Positions 12,890-26,819 of a DNA stretch of 64,000 bases are shown here, piece by piece. Made by a program: the position numbers and the translations under genes. The DNA lies in the NCBI GenBank assembly GCA_023079485.1, contig CM041084.1, positions 35,562,609 to 35,626,608 on the forward strand. The letters run 5' to 3'. The notes beneath the pieces are model-generated. The model saw only the letters and a program-made list of their open reading frames with translations. It was not told where the DNA came from and made no database searches. This DNA is from Archilochus colubris (Eukaryota > Chordata > Aves > Apodiformes > Trochilidae). Each line of letters begins with the position of its first letter. The stretch's first letter is position 1.

Positions 12890-13161
12890 CTTTTCCCAGC
12901 TGAACTGGCATGCTCTCAGACTTCAGCATCCTCTGCTGCTGTGCCTGCTGGTGCTGGTGGTGGTGCTGGTGGTGGTGATGATGCTGAGGGGCTTCTGCTG
13001 CACTTCTGCTGGGTGCTGCAGGGGGAGGAAAGCTGCTCCCACTGGCAGGAGCACCCACGGCCCCACCTGAAGCCATAGCTGGAGCAATGAGCTTCCGGCC
13101 AAAATTCAGTAAGCTGTTGGAGACTTTGTTAATGTTCAGTGGGGCAGCCTTAGCACTGGCG
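12890..13161 (-). CDS. TBC1D5: TBC1D5 coding exon with a His/Gln-rich tract
   Basis: The 272-nt exon holds 90 whole codons with one base at each end. It reads ASAKAAPLNINKVSNSLLNF, then a Gly/Ala/Pro/Ser-rich stretch, then a His/Gln tract (codons 59-76), then RMLKSESMPVQLGK. The blocks APLNINKVSNS and LMKSESMPVQL-type match human TBC1D5 between the TBC domain and the Ser-rich linker. The acceptor is TTTTTCTCAG before 13161 and the donor is GTAAAG (12889-12884), weaker than the others. The first base C completes an Arg codon. The last base G joins GC of the next constitutive exon, or of the cassette exon, to make Gly. The segment is probably disordered. Low-complexity coding sequence here is visibly more GC-rich than the flanking intron. 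Confidence 0.95.
12933..12986 (-). repeat. TBC1D5: Coding CAC/CAG repeat (His/Gln tract)
   Basis: Eighteen consecutive codons, 17 of them His or Gln plus one Ala, lie inside the TBC1D5 exon at 12890-13161. On the plus strand this appears as a CTG/GTG trinucleotide run. Human TBC1D5 has a shorter His-His-Leu plus poly-Gln stretch at this place. The tract is likely to vary in length by replication slippage. Confidence 0.92.
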
Positions 13162-16100
13162 CTGAGAAAAAGAAGAAAAGAAATCAGCACATCCTTGCCA
13201 AAGGTTTGGACAGACATAGAAAAGTTCACCGAAATGGGGGGAAAACGATCCAAGATCTGAGGATTACACAGAGAGTGTTTTACTGCAGAAATATATGCAG
13301 AAACCACACAGACTGCATGTGATGAGTTTTTCGCAACTAGTAGTAGACCAGTTTTTTTTTGGCCCTTTTCCTTGACTAACCCCGAACAAGTTTGTACCAA
13401 TTTCCTTAACTTGGCAGTTTAAATGAAAAAAAGAAACTGTGACAAAAAGCAATTCAAGCTCTAAAGCATTGAAAACTTTGTAAAACTGACTTTTTGCACG
13501 TCTCATTCAAAAACTGCTTTAATATTTACTTCTTCTAGATTAAATTCTATTACATCTTTAAAATAACTCAGACCCTAACATACCTTTCAAAAGGAAAACA
13601 GCCCTGCATTTTTGCATTGGCAGAGCTAAGTATCTCTTGCTTTTACTTCACATTCTGTGCAGACCAGTTATTTCACTTTTTAGCAGGATTCCTGATTTCA
13701 AGAGTGATTTTGGCTGAAGAATGGCTTCAGGATATAACACATATAATGGGCCACGATCCTTATCATTGCTACATTTCACTTTTAACTGCAGTGGCTATTT
13801 AATTCACTTCAGTTATATGCAACATTAAGAATGAAGAAATTGTCGAACCATTTAATCTGTTTAATATAAAGAGGCTAAAAAGCTTCTAATTCCCAGCAGG
13901 AGTGTTCACATAACCCAGGTATTAGCAAAGCTATGCTTATTTGTTCATGCAGTGTTTTCCTGTTTTCTATAATGCTTGAATCATCCTTCAAATAAATTTA
14001 TCAAAATCAGAGACCTTTCCACTTCCGAGGTTTTATTTTACTGATCTGTTCCTTGGTGATATAAATAGCTGTCTTTTAAAAATTTGAAGAAATACATGGA
14101 ATTGAAAACAATACACTCCTCACTGTACTGAGGAAAAAGTAATTTTGCAATGTTTTAAGTAAAAATAAATTACAAATGAATTAATATGGGTGACTCGTAA
14201 GTTGTGCAGGCACCTGGAAAAGTAATTTTGATCTTGCTTTTCATATCATTTCCCTATTTGTCTCCACACAGTTTTTTTTAGAACACACAATATAAAGACT
14301 TGCATACATATAGAACATATCCAAAAAATAACAACAGCTGAGTTTTTAGACTCAGAATAGATACAGTTAAAATGGGAGAATGCAGAACAAAGTATGTGAG
14401 CCTGCACACTCATGAGACACAGCCCCAAGCTGTATGAGGCCCATCTGCCATATAGTGGTGATGAAGAAAGACAACACTTAGCATTTTTTAGGAGGAACAG
14501 CAGTATGGAGACTGGGATAAAGTGCTGCTTTCCAGTTTATGGAAGCTGGAAAGGAATGATTGCTGGATAATTATCAAAGTATGTTCCTGTGTCTCCCTAT
14601 TCTATTGATACCGCTGTTATTACAAGAAGTCTTTCTGTAGCCACCTGAGAATGACTGACAAAGTCACTACAGCATATTTGCATTTATAAAATACTATTGA
14701 AGGAGTCCCACATGGCTTCAAAAGCAAACTGAATAGGTCCTAATAATTTTAAAGAAGAGGACATAGTACAATTTTATTACTATTAAATTTTACTCTGCTA
14801 TTACCTAGCAGACTCAGTCATTAATCAGTTCCCCAAGGTACAGTAGAAACACTTAAGGAATAAAAAGGGCTTTTTTTCTATTCCATCACAGGGACTTATA
14901 TTTAATGTCATCTCCATTTCAGAAAGAAAACAAAAATTTTAGCTTTGAAGGTGGAAGAAGAAATGTCAAATGCTGTCTTGGTAGGTATCAATCAGTTATC
15001 AATAGTTCACAATGAACCTAATTACACCACTGATTTTTGGGGTCATACTAGTAATAACTTGGTTGAGATTCAGAATCCAAACTTTCTTATATTTGGCATA
15101 TTTTTCCCCCAGTTTACTGAAACTAATCAGCAAGATTGGGGTGGTATATATCACTCTTTCACCTGAAACACTCTCTCTCAGAAAGAAGATGAAGGCTTTC
15201 ACATAGTGTTCTAGTTTGATGTTGTCTCTGGGTCTAGAGCCTTGACAATTGGTAAAAAGAAATATCTTGCTTTGCACAAAAATGGTATTTGCTGGAAGAA
15301 AATCTTTCTCTCTGGCAGACTACCCAAGCAAAAAAGCCATTGGATGCTCTGCATTAACTGCATCACTGGAATCATGATGGCCCACAGGCTCAGGAGACAA
15401 AGCTTATACAGAGGCTCGTGTACTTGTGGCCACCTGCTTGTGTCTTTTCTCTGACTATATTTTGCTTAATAAAGAATATCAGTTTTCCTTCAGTGCTGTT
15501 TAATTTACTGCTTCAACATACATGTAGAGCAGGAGAAGCTAGTTTATTTGCATTTTTCAGGTGGATGGAAAGATTTTCTGAGAAACCTCACTACAGGGAC
15601 AATAAATGCCAAAAATCTTCTTTAAGCTGTTAAGCCTGAAATATGAATGAAAAAATGCTTTCAGCAATAATGTGCAATAATATTTTATAATTATTTCAGA
15701 ATTAGAAAGCACAGTTATTATAACTCCTAATATCTACGTGTGATTTGGCTCTCCTATGAGCTGACATTGCTAATGATCAGCTCAGAACACATACACGAAA
15801 AATAAATAATGATGCTATAAGAATTCTTGTCAAGGTATTCTAAAGAAAAATTCATTGTGTAGTTTCTCTGAGTTGCAGTTTCAGAAAATGATCAACAGTG
15901 GGGTGCGAGACCTCTGCAAGAGGTATGCTAAAAGTTCAGGAAAATAAGAATGCATCTATTTTTTACCATTTCAAAGTCTGATATATTAATGCAAAGGATG
16001 ATTACAGCCATTAAATGTGGATCAATGTCTACATTTTTGCCATGTAAATGTACCAGACATGCACAACAATTACAAGAAAAATGCCAATTGATTATGTTGT

Positions 16101-17761
16101 AGAGTTATCAGCAGATGCATTTGGAAGTAAGGCATCAGTTTAAAAATACGAGGATCAAGGAGACGTGAATTTCATCTGTAAAGCAAACAATTTTGTTCCA
16201 TCACAATAAGCATCATTGACCCTGACTGTGAATGGTGTATTTTTAAACTAGCAGTGGGAAGATGATTCAATCTCTGCAGTTTTCTGCTAAAATGAAAATG
16301 TTTTGTTTTAAGCAAGCCTTATTCATAGGCATTTCTCTCTTCAGTAAGTAGCCATTATGAGAGATGAGAAACAAATATATGAATATTAAAAAAAAATGTG
16401 ATAAAATAAGCAATACATAAGATACTTGCCAAGACATCTTAAATATGTCATTTAATCTGTGGAATTAAAGATTAAAAAGACCTGGTAACTGATCTCTCAG
16501 CTCACTGCAGAAACATTTCCTAATGTTACACATCTTTCAATTCTCTCTTTAGTTCAGTCTTAAACAGATTTACCCCATTTGACCTGCTCTAAATGTTCCT
16601 GTGTCAAGACAAATTTACGCCAGTTATTCCTCTACCTGAACTATTCTAAACAACTTCCCCTCTCCTTTAGTGTTTATTTGCTATATATGTAGGCAATGAC
16701 TTTATATTCTTAAGCAGATTTAATAGCCATTCGTTTGTGCAGAATTTAAATTTCCAAGAGGTGTCTTTCTTGTTTGGGCTTCATAATTTTTCATTCAACA
16801 ACATTCCCTGAAATGCAATGTATTTTTCAAATTTAGGCAACCCTTGAGCCCATTAAAAAAAAGAATAAAAAATAAAACCATTAAATAAATGCAATAGAAG
16901 GGAGTAATTCTTAACATAGTAGTTTTTTTAAATCATGCTTTTGTAATCACTACTCACCTTTAATTTCTGCTCCTTTCTCCATTCTTAAGAGCTTTTTAAT
17001 CCACTCCATTTAAAATTTAGCTAGCTTGCAACGTAACTGATTTAAACAGAATTTGACAGAGGTGTAAAGGTCTATAAGGCTGCAAATTCCTATGAATCAG
17101 CAGGCAGTGTATATGGCCAGGGGCCTGTGCAAGCCAAGAAGCTGCCTGTGACAGTATAAATTGAAGCAAGGAATTGATTGCTTTTTGTGCTGGCTTGCCC
17201 AGTGGCCACCAGCAGCCACCACCCATCAGCCACTGGCAGCCATGTTGTGGCTACTCAGTTGGGGCATGGGCACCTCTGCATTCGTGGCCACCAGATAAAA
17301 TGGCCTTGGCAGGGAATTTAAGCAGCATCAGTACAAGTGTTTCTGAAACAAGGGAGGAATGCTGCAAAAAGGTTTAGCAAAGATTACTTCAAACTGGATT
17401 CATGCTCATTCGATTGACAGAGTTCTGGTACATGGATACTCCAGATTGTGAGTAGATGCCTTATTGGAAGTTCTTCAGCTACAGAACTCACACTGGCAAC
17501 ATTTTACCCCCTGCTTTCACTCCATGTCATTACATATGAATGTCCTTCGCCTTAAAAAAATGCCAGCGAGCTGACTACAAAACTAAAACTTTCCTTTTCA
17601 TGTAATAATAGCCAAGGTAAAGATTCAAAAGAAACGTAATGAAATAAAGACATGCTTCTAATTCTGCTTATGCAGTTCCTGCATGGGATAAAAGTAACTC
17701 AGAAAACATTTTGTTTATGTGAGGTCTCTGTTAAGTGCACACATATTCAGAAACAACTTAC
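13162..17761 (-). other. TBC1D5: TBC1D5 intron between RNPRPV exon and His/Gln exon
   Basis: A 4,600-nt intron. No transposon or RNA gene is recognised. A somewhat GC-richer patch at about 17080-17270 has a short CAGCCACCA-like imperfect repeat. The rest is AT-rich. Confidence 0.85.
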
Positions 17762-17847
17762 CGGGTTTTGTTCATCAAGTCTGCTCCACGTGCTTTGTAA
17801 TAATCTAAGTTTTGTTGGAATTGGTGAGTCACTGGCCTTGGATTTCT
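17762..17847 (-). CDS. TBC1D5: TBC1D5 small coding exon (RNPRPV...DLMNKT)
   Basis: The 86-nt exon encodes RNPRPVTHQFQQNLDYYKAR and then GADLMNKT plus two bases of an Arg codon. Human has RNPRPVTYQF and DYYKARGADLMNKS at the same place, so the match is unambiguous although the exon is too short to stand out as an open frame. It starts in phase 0 directly after the ...RDPK exon. Its last two bases, CG, join C of the next exon to make Arg. The donor is GTAAGT (17761-17756). The acceptor is AAG rather than CAG and sits directly after a run of T and a CTTTTT microsatellite. A second AG lies two bases further on, but using it would shift the frame. Confidence 0.93.
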
Positions 17848-17880
17848 CTTAAAAAAAAAAGAAAAAGAAAAAGAAAAAGG
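17848..17880 (-). repeat. CTTTTT microsatellite forming a polypyrimidine tract
   Basis: On the minus strand three CTTTTT-type units and about ten T run straight into the AAG acceptor of the exon at 17762-17847. The repeat therefore serves as the polypyrimidine tract. Confidence 0.9.
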
Positions 17881-20800
17881 TATTTTTAAAAAAATAATCC
17901 CTTACTGGAGATTTAAGGTAGAGAGACAAGAAGTACGCTCACTAATGAAAATTAGAAATTTAAAGAATAATTTCTTTTCTCAAGGCAGTAATGCCAGTTA
18001 CATACAAGTCAAGCCTTAAATCACTTAAAATAATAACAAATGTCACCAGTCAGTCCACTTCATGCTCACAGACACTAGTGTTCTTCCACACAGTGATGGA
18101 GCTATTGGTAACATTTCTAACTAAATCAATAATTCTTGGAAAAGTTCAGAGATGGAACTGATTTATTCCTTTTGCTCAGGTATAGAATTTTACCACCTCT
18201 CAGATAAAGAGGTACTTTTTAAAAGGAAAAGGTAAAAGCAAGGGGAAACTATAGTTGACATTTTGAGCTGGATGTATCACTAGCAGTCACAGGGAAGCAA
18301 AGAATAGCAAATTCAGTGAGACAAGCTGAATTCTGTCACTAGATGGCACACAGAGCCTTTGTTGTCTGCAAATTTCACCCTACTCAAAAGAGAGGCCACG
18401 AATAAAGAACTGTTTTCTTATAATAAAAGGTATATAATAAATATTGAAACCAGAAGCCACTTTCTAGTCTCCACCTCTGCCATGAGGAAACTTCCATTAA
18501 AGCATGCTGCCTTCAGTAGTTCTGAAATCAGCCTTTTTGGAGCTAATAATCCACTGAACATTGATTAAGTGTAGGCCATTTTATATGCACAAAGTCTCTT
18601 CATCAAATAAATGCACCCTGGAGGAAATTATTTGGAAGGGGCGGGGAGTAAATATTTTTAGGTTAAAAAATACACATACAGATGAAACCAAAAGAACAGA
18701 TAGGTACAGAGAGGCCCTTAAAGAAAATTAATTAAAAAAATAAGAGAGAAATTCCTTAAAGTAGTTCATTTTTGGTGTAAAAAAACCCAAAATGTTAAAT
18801 TTCTGGACACCGATCAGATATATTGTCTAAAAGAGATCTAAATATTTTCCAAGGATTTCTTTTAAAAGTTTATTCATTCATAGGCTGTTTTATTCTGATT
18901 TGCCTTCTTAAGTTCTTCTAGCAGTAAATATAGTTTCCATGCACTACGCAATGACCTTTCAGAAGCAGCTATTCACAGGTGAGAGTACATTATGATTTTT
19001 TTTCTGGTGTCTGTCTGCAGCTGTTTCAGTTTCACTTTGTATTATTTTGCCCTCCAGATTTCACTTTACACCGGAACATCCATAGTCTTATCTTCTCATT
19101 TTCCACACAACTGCAGATAACCCTGCATCCTTGAAAATCTTATTTTTGGAGGAGCATGTTGGAATTTCATTTTATAGACCAAAATATTGCATGTGCACAA
19201 AAGAAGATTCATAGAGGTGGGACATATCGAAGGATGATTTCTGGGGTCAAATTTAAGACAGGGAATTTCCAGATAATTTCCCACAGACTTAATCTAGTAC
19301 GAAATATCTCATTTTCTTTCTTTGGAAACACATTAATTATTTTTAAAAGTGTATCCTATTTGTAATGTTCATTAAAAAGCAAAGCAACTAAAAACTATTA
19401 GACAAGCATGAAAAAAATCCTCACCTTTCCTACCACCCACTTTGTAATGGCCGCTCTACATTTTTCTTCTCCTGTTATAAAAACAATATTTGCATAACTC
19501 TACCCATTCATATAGCTTGTAAGTCAGTCCTCATCAACTGACAGCAATAACAATGAATCAGCTTTAGTTACTATTGCTCTGGTTTGGTAATTCAATGCAT
19601 TTCTATGATAATCAAATCCAAACTGACGTGATGAGGATAACTGATGGCTCTGAGACTACTATGCAAGTATTCAAACAGTAACTTTCCTCCCACGAAGTAA
19701 ATAACTTTTTTCTTTACGTGTCTTGATGACCATTTCAACAAGGTGGAGGAGTAAGAGGTGATTAAAATAATGGGCACTTCTAAGTCATAAGACAGCCCTT
19801 TGAAAAATTCACATTACCAGATGTTAGCCAGTTTTGCATCCAGTAACTCAGCATGTATTTTAAACTAAGCAAAAAACCTGAAATTTCCACCACCCAATAA
19901 ATAAACAAACAAAAAATTACAGCTTGCTTCAGAATTAAAAAAAAAAAGATCATGTGCAACAGCATCCTGAAACATACTTATGCAGAAATGACAAGCAATT
20001 CCAGACACGAAAGGCTGATTTACTATCTAAGCACTTAAAGACATTAATAGCAATAATGATCTAACTCAAATATATGAATAAGGCTCAAGCATAACTTTCA
20101 CAGGGCCCTATTTAAATTCCTATGAGGTTTAAAGATATCAGAGGAAGAAGCAGTTTAAAATACTATTACACGCAGTGAAAAAAAAAGCACTCAGAAAAAA
20201 TGCTGTTGATAAAACATTAGAAATGCAAGACAGTAAATATCATGGGTAGCTGCTGCAACTACTTTCCTAACACTAGAGAGATATTCTTTTGGAAAAATTC
20301 ATTTTTTAAAAAAACCCAAAATATGACATATATGTGAGCATATAACTATCTGTGAAGTATCACAGACACTATAAACACTTCTGAAAACTGCAAATCAGAC
20401 AGCAAAAAATATGTTCTTGTGAACATCGTGGCCTTTATGTCATTGTGATTGTCCTTTAGTTGTTATATTATTTTTACTCATTTCAGTAAATTAAATATAA
20501 GAAGCAGGAAGGATAACCTACACAATTACAGGATCTCTCCCTTATGAATTTTAAATTCTTCTCTAAGCATTCATTTTGAGCTGTCCCCTATATTCTGTTC
20601 CATATATTAGGACTGACGACTAAACAAACTTATTTACAGCAAAATTGCTGTTGCTTAAAATATTCACAGTAACCACATATCTTTTCTACACAGTAAAATT
20701 TAGAATGATCCTATTTGTATTTTTAGTTACTTAAGCAAGTAAGGTTTTTTCCTTTTCATTTCTATTTATGTAAGCATTTTGAGGAGCACCTCAGAAAAAA

Positions 20801-20902
20801 TCTTTTTTCTTACAAAGATAACATCAAAATGATAGTGAAATCAACCCTTAAAATTAGTCGTTTGTGGAATCCCCTTAAGAAATTGTGTAAGGACATTATA
20901 CA

Positions 20903-20985
20903 GATTATATTTTTTATATTATATAAATATAATATATGATTTTACTATATATTTTATATACTTTATATTATATATTTATATTTTT
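20903..20985. repeat. AT-rich low-complexity stretch
   Basis: About 80 bp made almost only of A and T, with repeated TATATTATATA motifs, followed by TTTTTCCC. It is intronic. Confidence 0.85.
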
Positions 20986-23900
20986 CCCTTTCTAAGGGAA
21001 TTCAGTGCAGAAACTGGAGAGAAAAGCTGCCTGTGACTAGAATACCCTCTTCCCCACACCCAATCTGTAAAACCAGTCTGCTGGTTTTATAATTCCTCCA
21101 GTCTTAATTTCTAGCTAGAGCAAGCTTACTTTCAACTGGTGGAATATACCCAATTTATACTTTTAAAAGAACAATGCACAATATTCAGATATAGAAGCAC
21201 ACGCAGAAATTCATGTGGCTTTGGACTTCGCCTCTTAAAAATGCCACAGCTCAAAGGGAAGAGATGTCTTAAAATGTTGTGTGTATCTGAGTTCTTCCTG
21301 CCTCTGAGTCTTTTTCTTGCCTAAAAGATGCTCCCCCATCATTTGCCTGCTTAATCCCCCTCCTCCTCCTTCTGTTCCCAGCCACCACCAGGCTCACTCC
21401 AATTTCCACAGCTGGCAGGAGGTTTCGGGGGGCTTTGGCTTTATTCTCCTCCAGGGACACGAGGCTGAGTTAAGTTATACCCACTCCTGCTCTTTTCCTA
21501 GGCAGGGGGCTCAGGCCAGGGTCAGAACCTGAAATCCCCTAGTATTACCCTTTTCCTCCCCAGCCCCTGGACATATCACATTACCCACGGAGCTGATACG
21601 AGATTTCAAAGCATGCTTGTGCACAACAGAACTGTTCTGAAGGATCTCAGAACAACCAGGCTATTGCTGCAATGCATCCTTTCACCGTCTGAACACGTTA
21701 TTTGTGAAAGTTTATATGCAGGTGAAAGCATCTCTACAAGACTTCTTTTTTTCTTCTTTGTCGAGGTGTTTCCTTTTCTCCTCTCTTTAGTCTTATTAAG
21801 AGAAAAAAAAAATCTAATACCATTTTGCACAAAATTTGAAGAGTTAACAATGAAAAAAAAGATTTTTAATATGTCTGATGAAAAATGAGACTTATTTTAG
21901 CAAACATGCTATTGCCTCAATGCCAAGGGAAAAGCACTCGTCATTAGAGAAATGAATTGCTTAGCTGTTTATAAGCAAAAAGCTCTGGGGGAATTTCTCA
22001 AGGCCCAAACCACAATGCATTGCAGGGTTACACAAACATATGGTGCAGGTGTTTTAGGGTAGACAGGTGGGAAAACCTCAGCTACTGAAAAATACTCCAC
22101 TTAATAGATTGTATCTGAAACTAGAGAAGCCAAATGCAACAGAGAAAAAAGAAAGAGGAGAGCAGCCCTGACTTGTATGTACATGCAGCAATAGGCTCAC
22201 CAAAATAATAATCTCACTAGTGCCAAACAGGATTTTTTAAAACTAATTTTTTTAGTATATTAAACAACTGCTGCCAAACATGTATGTTTATTTTTTTCTT
22301 TGTGAAATTAATAATATTTTAAGCCTAAACAAAAGAATTGTCTGAACTAAACAAATATAAAAAGAGAAAGATAATTATACAGTGTTGTTTATTTTACTCA
22401 GATATTTTTAAGAAGCGAGTTTGTTCCTTTCCCCCCTGCTTCAGCTGGCAGAGCAATACTGTAATTTTTCATAATTCTCAAATACCCTAAAACATCTGTG
22501 TATTAAAATGCTATTTTTTTTTCTTTCATTTGTTTCTAATATGCTTGGAAGGTCAGCAAAGGTTTATGATTTCCTTCAGCTATGCTTTCTTTCATAAAGA
22601 TGACACCAACATGGCAAAAATTTGGACTGGGAAAAGAACTTAAATGAAGCAGCTTAGATGTGGATAAGGAATAGAGTTAGGCACTAACCATTAGTATGAA
22701 GTGCATATGAACAAGTACATAATAACCTAGCTGCACAGAGAAGATCATCTTTCCTCTTTTTATATTTTTGTCAGGCATCCAAGCAGCTATCTCTATTCTG
22801 TGACTGGACTGATACAGCATACACAATGGCTTAACATTAGAAAAAAAGACCAAAATATTTTCTTTAGTAAGCAAACAACCCATCCCAAAACTCTAGAATG
22901 CCCAAAGCAAATGCTGCTCCCCAAACAAAACTTTCATATTCACATTTTCCTTCTCTCTAGTTGTACCTTCTGCAGAACACACAGTCTCCTGAAGCACAAA
23001 AGGTATTCCGTCCACCTACAAACCACTGAGTGAAATATCTCATAAAACAATCAAAAAAAGTCCCAAGAGACACTACAGGATGTAATGTACTATTGTCAGT
23101 TCTGAAGGGTTGAAGGCCAATAACAAAATATTGTGTTAAATAAAACATAGGTCAAGAGATGGCATGTATGTGTGTGAAAGTAGTACAACAAGACAAATAT
23201 CCTGTAAAGAACTAATAAACTTCCTTAATCACAGGAGTCAGGAGATCTGTGCACTAATACTGGCATTGGCAAAGGAACACCATAATCCTCAAACTGGGAA
23301 TAACACTTCCTGTTTACATTTTTCAGAAAGATGCTGCTCAATCACAGAACTCGTTATTTACAATGCAATAACAGCATGAAGTACTATCATATTTAATTGT
23401 TTCTAAAGAAAATTAGAAAGTGGTTTTTTTCCCCCAAAACAACAGAAATTCCCAGAAAGAAATGAAAGCAAAACTCAGTTAATTGGGTCAAGGAAGGAAG
23501 AAACACCTGAACTTGGGTCAAGCTGAAATAAATTACCTTATTTTGTTATGTGACAACCCTCCAGTATTTTAAATACTGTGTGTTATGGTCTGTTTTTAAC
23601 TTCATACACACATACTTTTTCTGGCATGGGCATTCTATGACAGGAGACGAAGAAATGAAACAAAAATGACAAGTGAGATTTGAAAATACTTCAATGACTT
23701 GACAGAAAGAAACTTCTAGCTGTGCTTTCTGGCTTCTTTTCCTCTAGCTGATTGGAAAGCCTATTTTTTTTTCCCCTCAATGTACAGTTTTGCAGCCTAT
23801 TGCATTTTAACAAGTAGATCAAATCCTACCAAATCAGCTTGTATCAATATTCCAGACAAAAAGACTCCGATCTGCCAACATTCAAGTTCATAACCTACGT

Positions 23901-24022
23901 AAAATCCCCATCTTGCATCAACAGGATAGCTTAAGTACCTTTTAAATCTGCCTCTTAATTTAGTCATCTATTTTTCAGCGGAACCCTTGGTTTTAAGAAG
24001 TAAATTAACTAAATAGTGAGGT

Positions 24023-24064
24023 ATAAATCTGACAGTGCTCGGCCCTGCCCCCTGACAGATTTAT
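24023..24064. repeat. Imperfect inverted repeat (hairpin) with two TGACAG motifs
   Basis: The arms ATAAATCTGACAG (24023-24035) and CTGACAGATTTAT (24052-24064) pair over 13 bp with one mismatch, around a GC-rich 16-base loop. TGACAG, the MEIS/TGIF recognition core, occurs in both arms. It is intronic. Confidence 0.85.
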
Positions 24065-26819
24065 GCTCTGGCATCTTGCAGCCCCACACGGTTAGGAACA
24101 GGAGTTTTACAACATTCTGGAGGAAAGATCCAGGCTTTTGAAAAGAACACACAGCAAGCCTTGCTTGAAACCCTGGAATGCTCCAAATTATGAGATTTAA
24201 AATATGACATCTTTATGTACAGAAAAGCTACCACATTATGGTTTTATTGGCACTCATTTTGGACAACCTGCATAACTCACTGATGGCTTTGTGAGTAATG
24301 CAGTTACCCGAAGCTTATACTGATAAAACCCTTATAACCACACTTACAGCTTTGTATCTTCTCCAGATATACACAAATCTCACATACCAGGGAGAAACAA
24401 GAACATTTTAAGGTGCTATTTGGTTATTTCTGCTAAATGGAAAAGAAACAGATTAACTTCTGTTCTGTGTGTAATGTGCTATGTAAAAGGTCCTTAAGGG
24501 AGCGAAAAAGGCTCTTTCAAAGATCCCCATGCACACGCCACAGGAAAAGAAATATGGCATCCAAGCCTTTTCTCCTAAAATGCAGAGAGAAGCTAAGCTC
24601 CTGATGCTGCAAGACAAGAAACTCCTTTCATTTTGAGATTCCAATAATGAGAGACTGCAGAGCCATTTTGAACACTGCTCCTTAAAAAGATAAAGGGCTA
24701 AGAGTCCTACTTCCTATCTCCTAAACCTAATTTGCCATTAAAAGTTACAGCAAAGAAGAAAATGTACCATCCCTGCTCCATATCATTCTTTCAGATAATG
24801 GCTCCTCAATATAAATGTCCCCAAACAGCTCTGTATACAACAATTAATACATTAATATTTACTGTAAAATATGTCAATATACCAGCAGTTTATCCACATT
24901 TATATCAGAAGAGACTGCACTTAAATTCCACCATAATAGATTAGATATGAGTCAGTACCTAATCTTTCATACATTATTAAAAAGTTGTGAATCTATTTTT
25001 ATATAACTCACAGGTTCTGTTTTGCAAATTTTAGTCAAATAAATAAATTATGATATGGAGAACTTTTGATTAGGTAGAATCAAAGTGTTTTAAGTGCTTC
25101 CTTTTGATAAGCTACCTTGCAAAGTAGGAGTGATTAAATGAATTGTCAGGTTACATACAAGAAGAACCATAATCACCTCTAACACTTTTAAATACATTTT
25201 ACTACTGTAATGTTATAAATAACATCATTACTATTTATGAAGGGGTCAGTAGCTTTAGATGACTTTACAAACAAAAGTAAACCAATCAATTGAAAGAAAC
25301 AGGAATTCACAAGCAATAAGTTTTATTGGTAGCTTAAAGTGCTACAGCTTCTTGCTTTACCATCAAGTACAATCAGATTTTTTTAAATTTGCTAGCAAGT
25401 TTTGGCTTCCCATGAGAACTTTCTCTTCTATTTTGCCTCCTTCAAGTACTTACATGACAGAGCTTATGAATTCTCAGTGAATATTATCAGGATTGCTGAT
25501 CAGCACAGGACAATATTTTTTTCCCTGTTTCTAAATGTTTCCCGATTGCCCCTCTGGCCTGAAAATGATGTTGCTGCACCTCCTGCCTTCTCTGCCTGAC
25601 TATTAGGGAAGACACTTTGATAAAAGGCAAAATTATGAAATCTGCAGATAAGATTAAAAAATGCAAACACTTTTTTTCATTTGTGTTTGAAATTTCAATT
25701 CCAGGTGGCTTATCAGCAAGCAGTTGTCCAGATTATTTATTGAATAATGCATGTTGCTTACTGTTCTATACAACACTATTACACACTTTTTTTTAGGATT
25801 ACTTGCAAGTAGAAACAAGGGTTCCTAATTCATCCTTAGCTGTCTCCTCTGAAAGACTTTGAACCTCTCCACCCCCCCAAAAATCACCAGCCACCTCTCA
25901 CTGCCCTGAAGTGATGATTATTGTGTTATGTATGATACCGAGGAATAAGAAGGACTCTGAAAGATTTCTTATGCTAAAAGTCTTGACTAGTTGACTAACT
26001 AACCATTTCCCAAGTTTTTTTTCCAGAAAATACCATTTGTGATGTACAGGATGCTTTGAAGAAGATGATTATTTTATGGTGGGTTGATTAAATGGTGAAC
26101 ATAAACGAGGGGAGACATCAATTAACTTTGGGAGACATGAGAACGTTATTCTACCATGAGTATTGACCATGTAGCCTTTTTTTAAGTTTAAAATGCATAG
26201 GTATACTGGGAATGAAGGTTTTCAAATAAACAAAACTGAAGATTTAAAATTCATGGTATGATTACTATTTTTATGTGGTACTATGGCAACATGGTTATTC
26301 CAAGAAATTTATTATTAAACTCATAGATGCCTGTCACACCTTATTCTATTAATGAAACACAATAACTGAGTAATTAAGACGGTATTTCTTAGAATGAAGT
26401 ATAGACTATCTCCTTGGAAAGCAAAAATTTCTGATTTTAAGAACACAAATATGAACAAAGACCAAGTTAACATCTCATTTACAATATCTTATATGTACAA
26501 TATTTGCAATTCTTAGCTGTATAGGCCCACATTAAAAAGCTTAGCATGCAGTTACCGAAAAATCATCCGTTTATTTGAAGAGAGGTGTTTAGATTACATC
26601 TAACCATAATGGATTTGAAAATGGGGAAGGTAGACAACCAATGACAGTACAATGAACAGAAAGTGGATATAAAACCAGAGGTAAATTTGAACATCCTGAC
26701 ACATTTTTTTTCCATGAGAATCTACCTACATAGCATTAAACATTCAAGACCTTAATCTTTGAAAAAATCAGGCATATAGAAGTTCTCTGTGAATCACTGT
26801 GAGCAAATGCTTTTATTTC

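Noticed and set aside
16900..17030. Minus-strand donor-like AAAG|GTGAGT at about 16956-16965
   Set aside because: The donor is good but no convincing acceptor with an open frame lies upstream, and known TBC1D5 protein is contiguous across this intron.
21269..21460. Arg-rich open frame on the minus strand
   Set aside because: The Arg run comes from a TCC/TCT-rich simple stretch; no start context, splice sites or family match.
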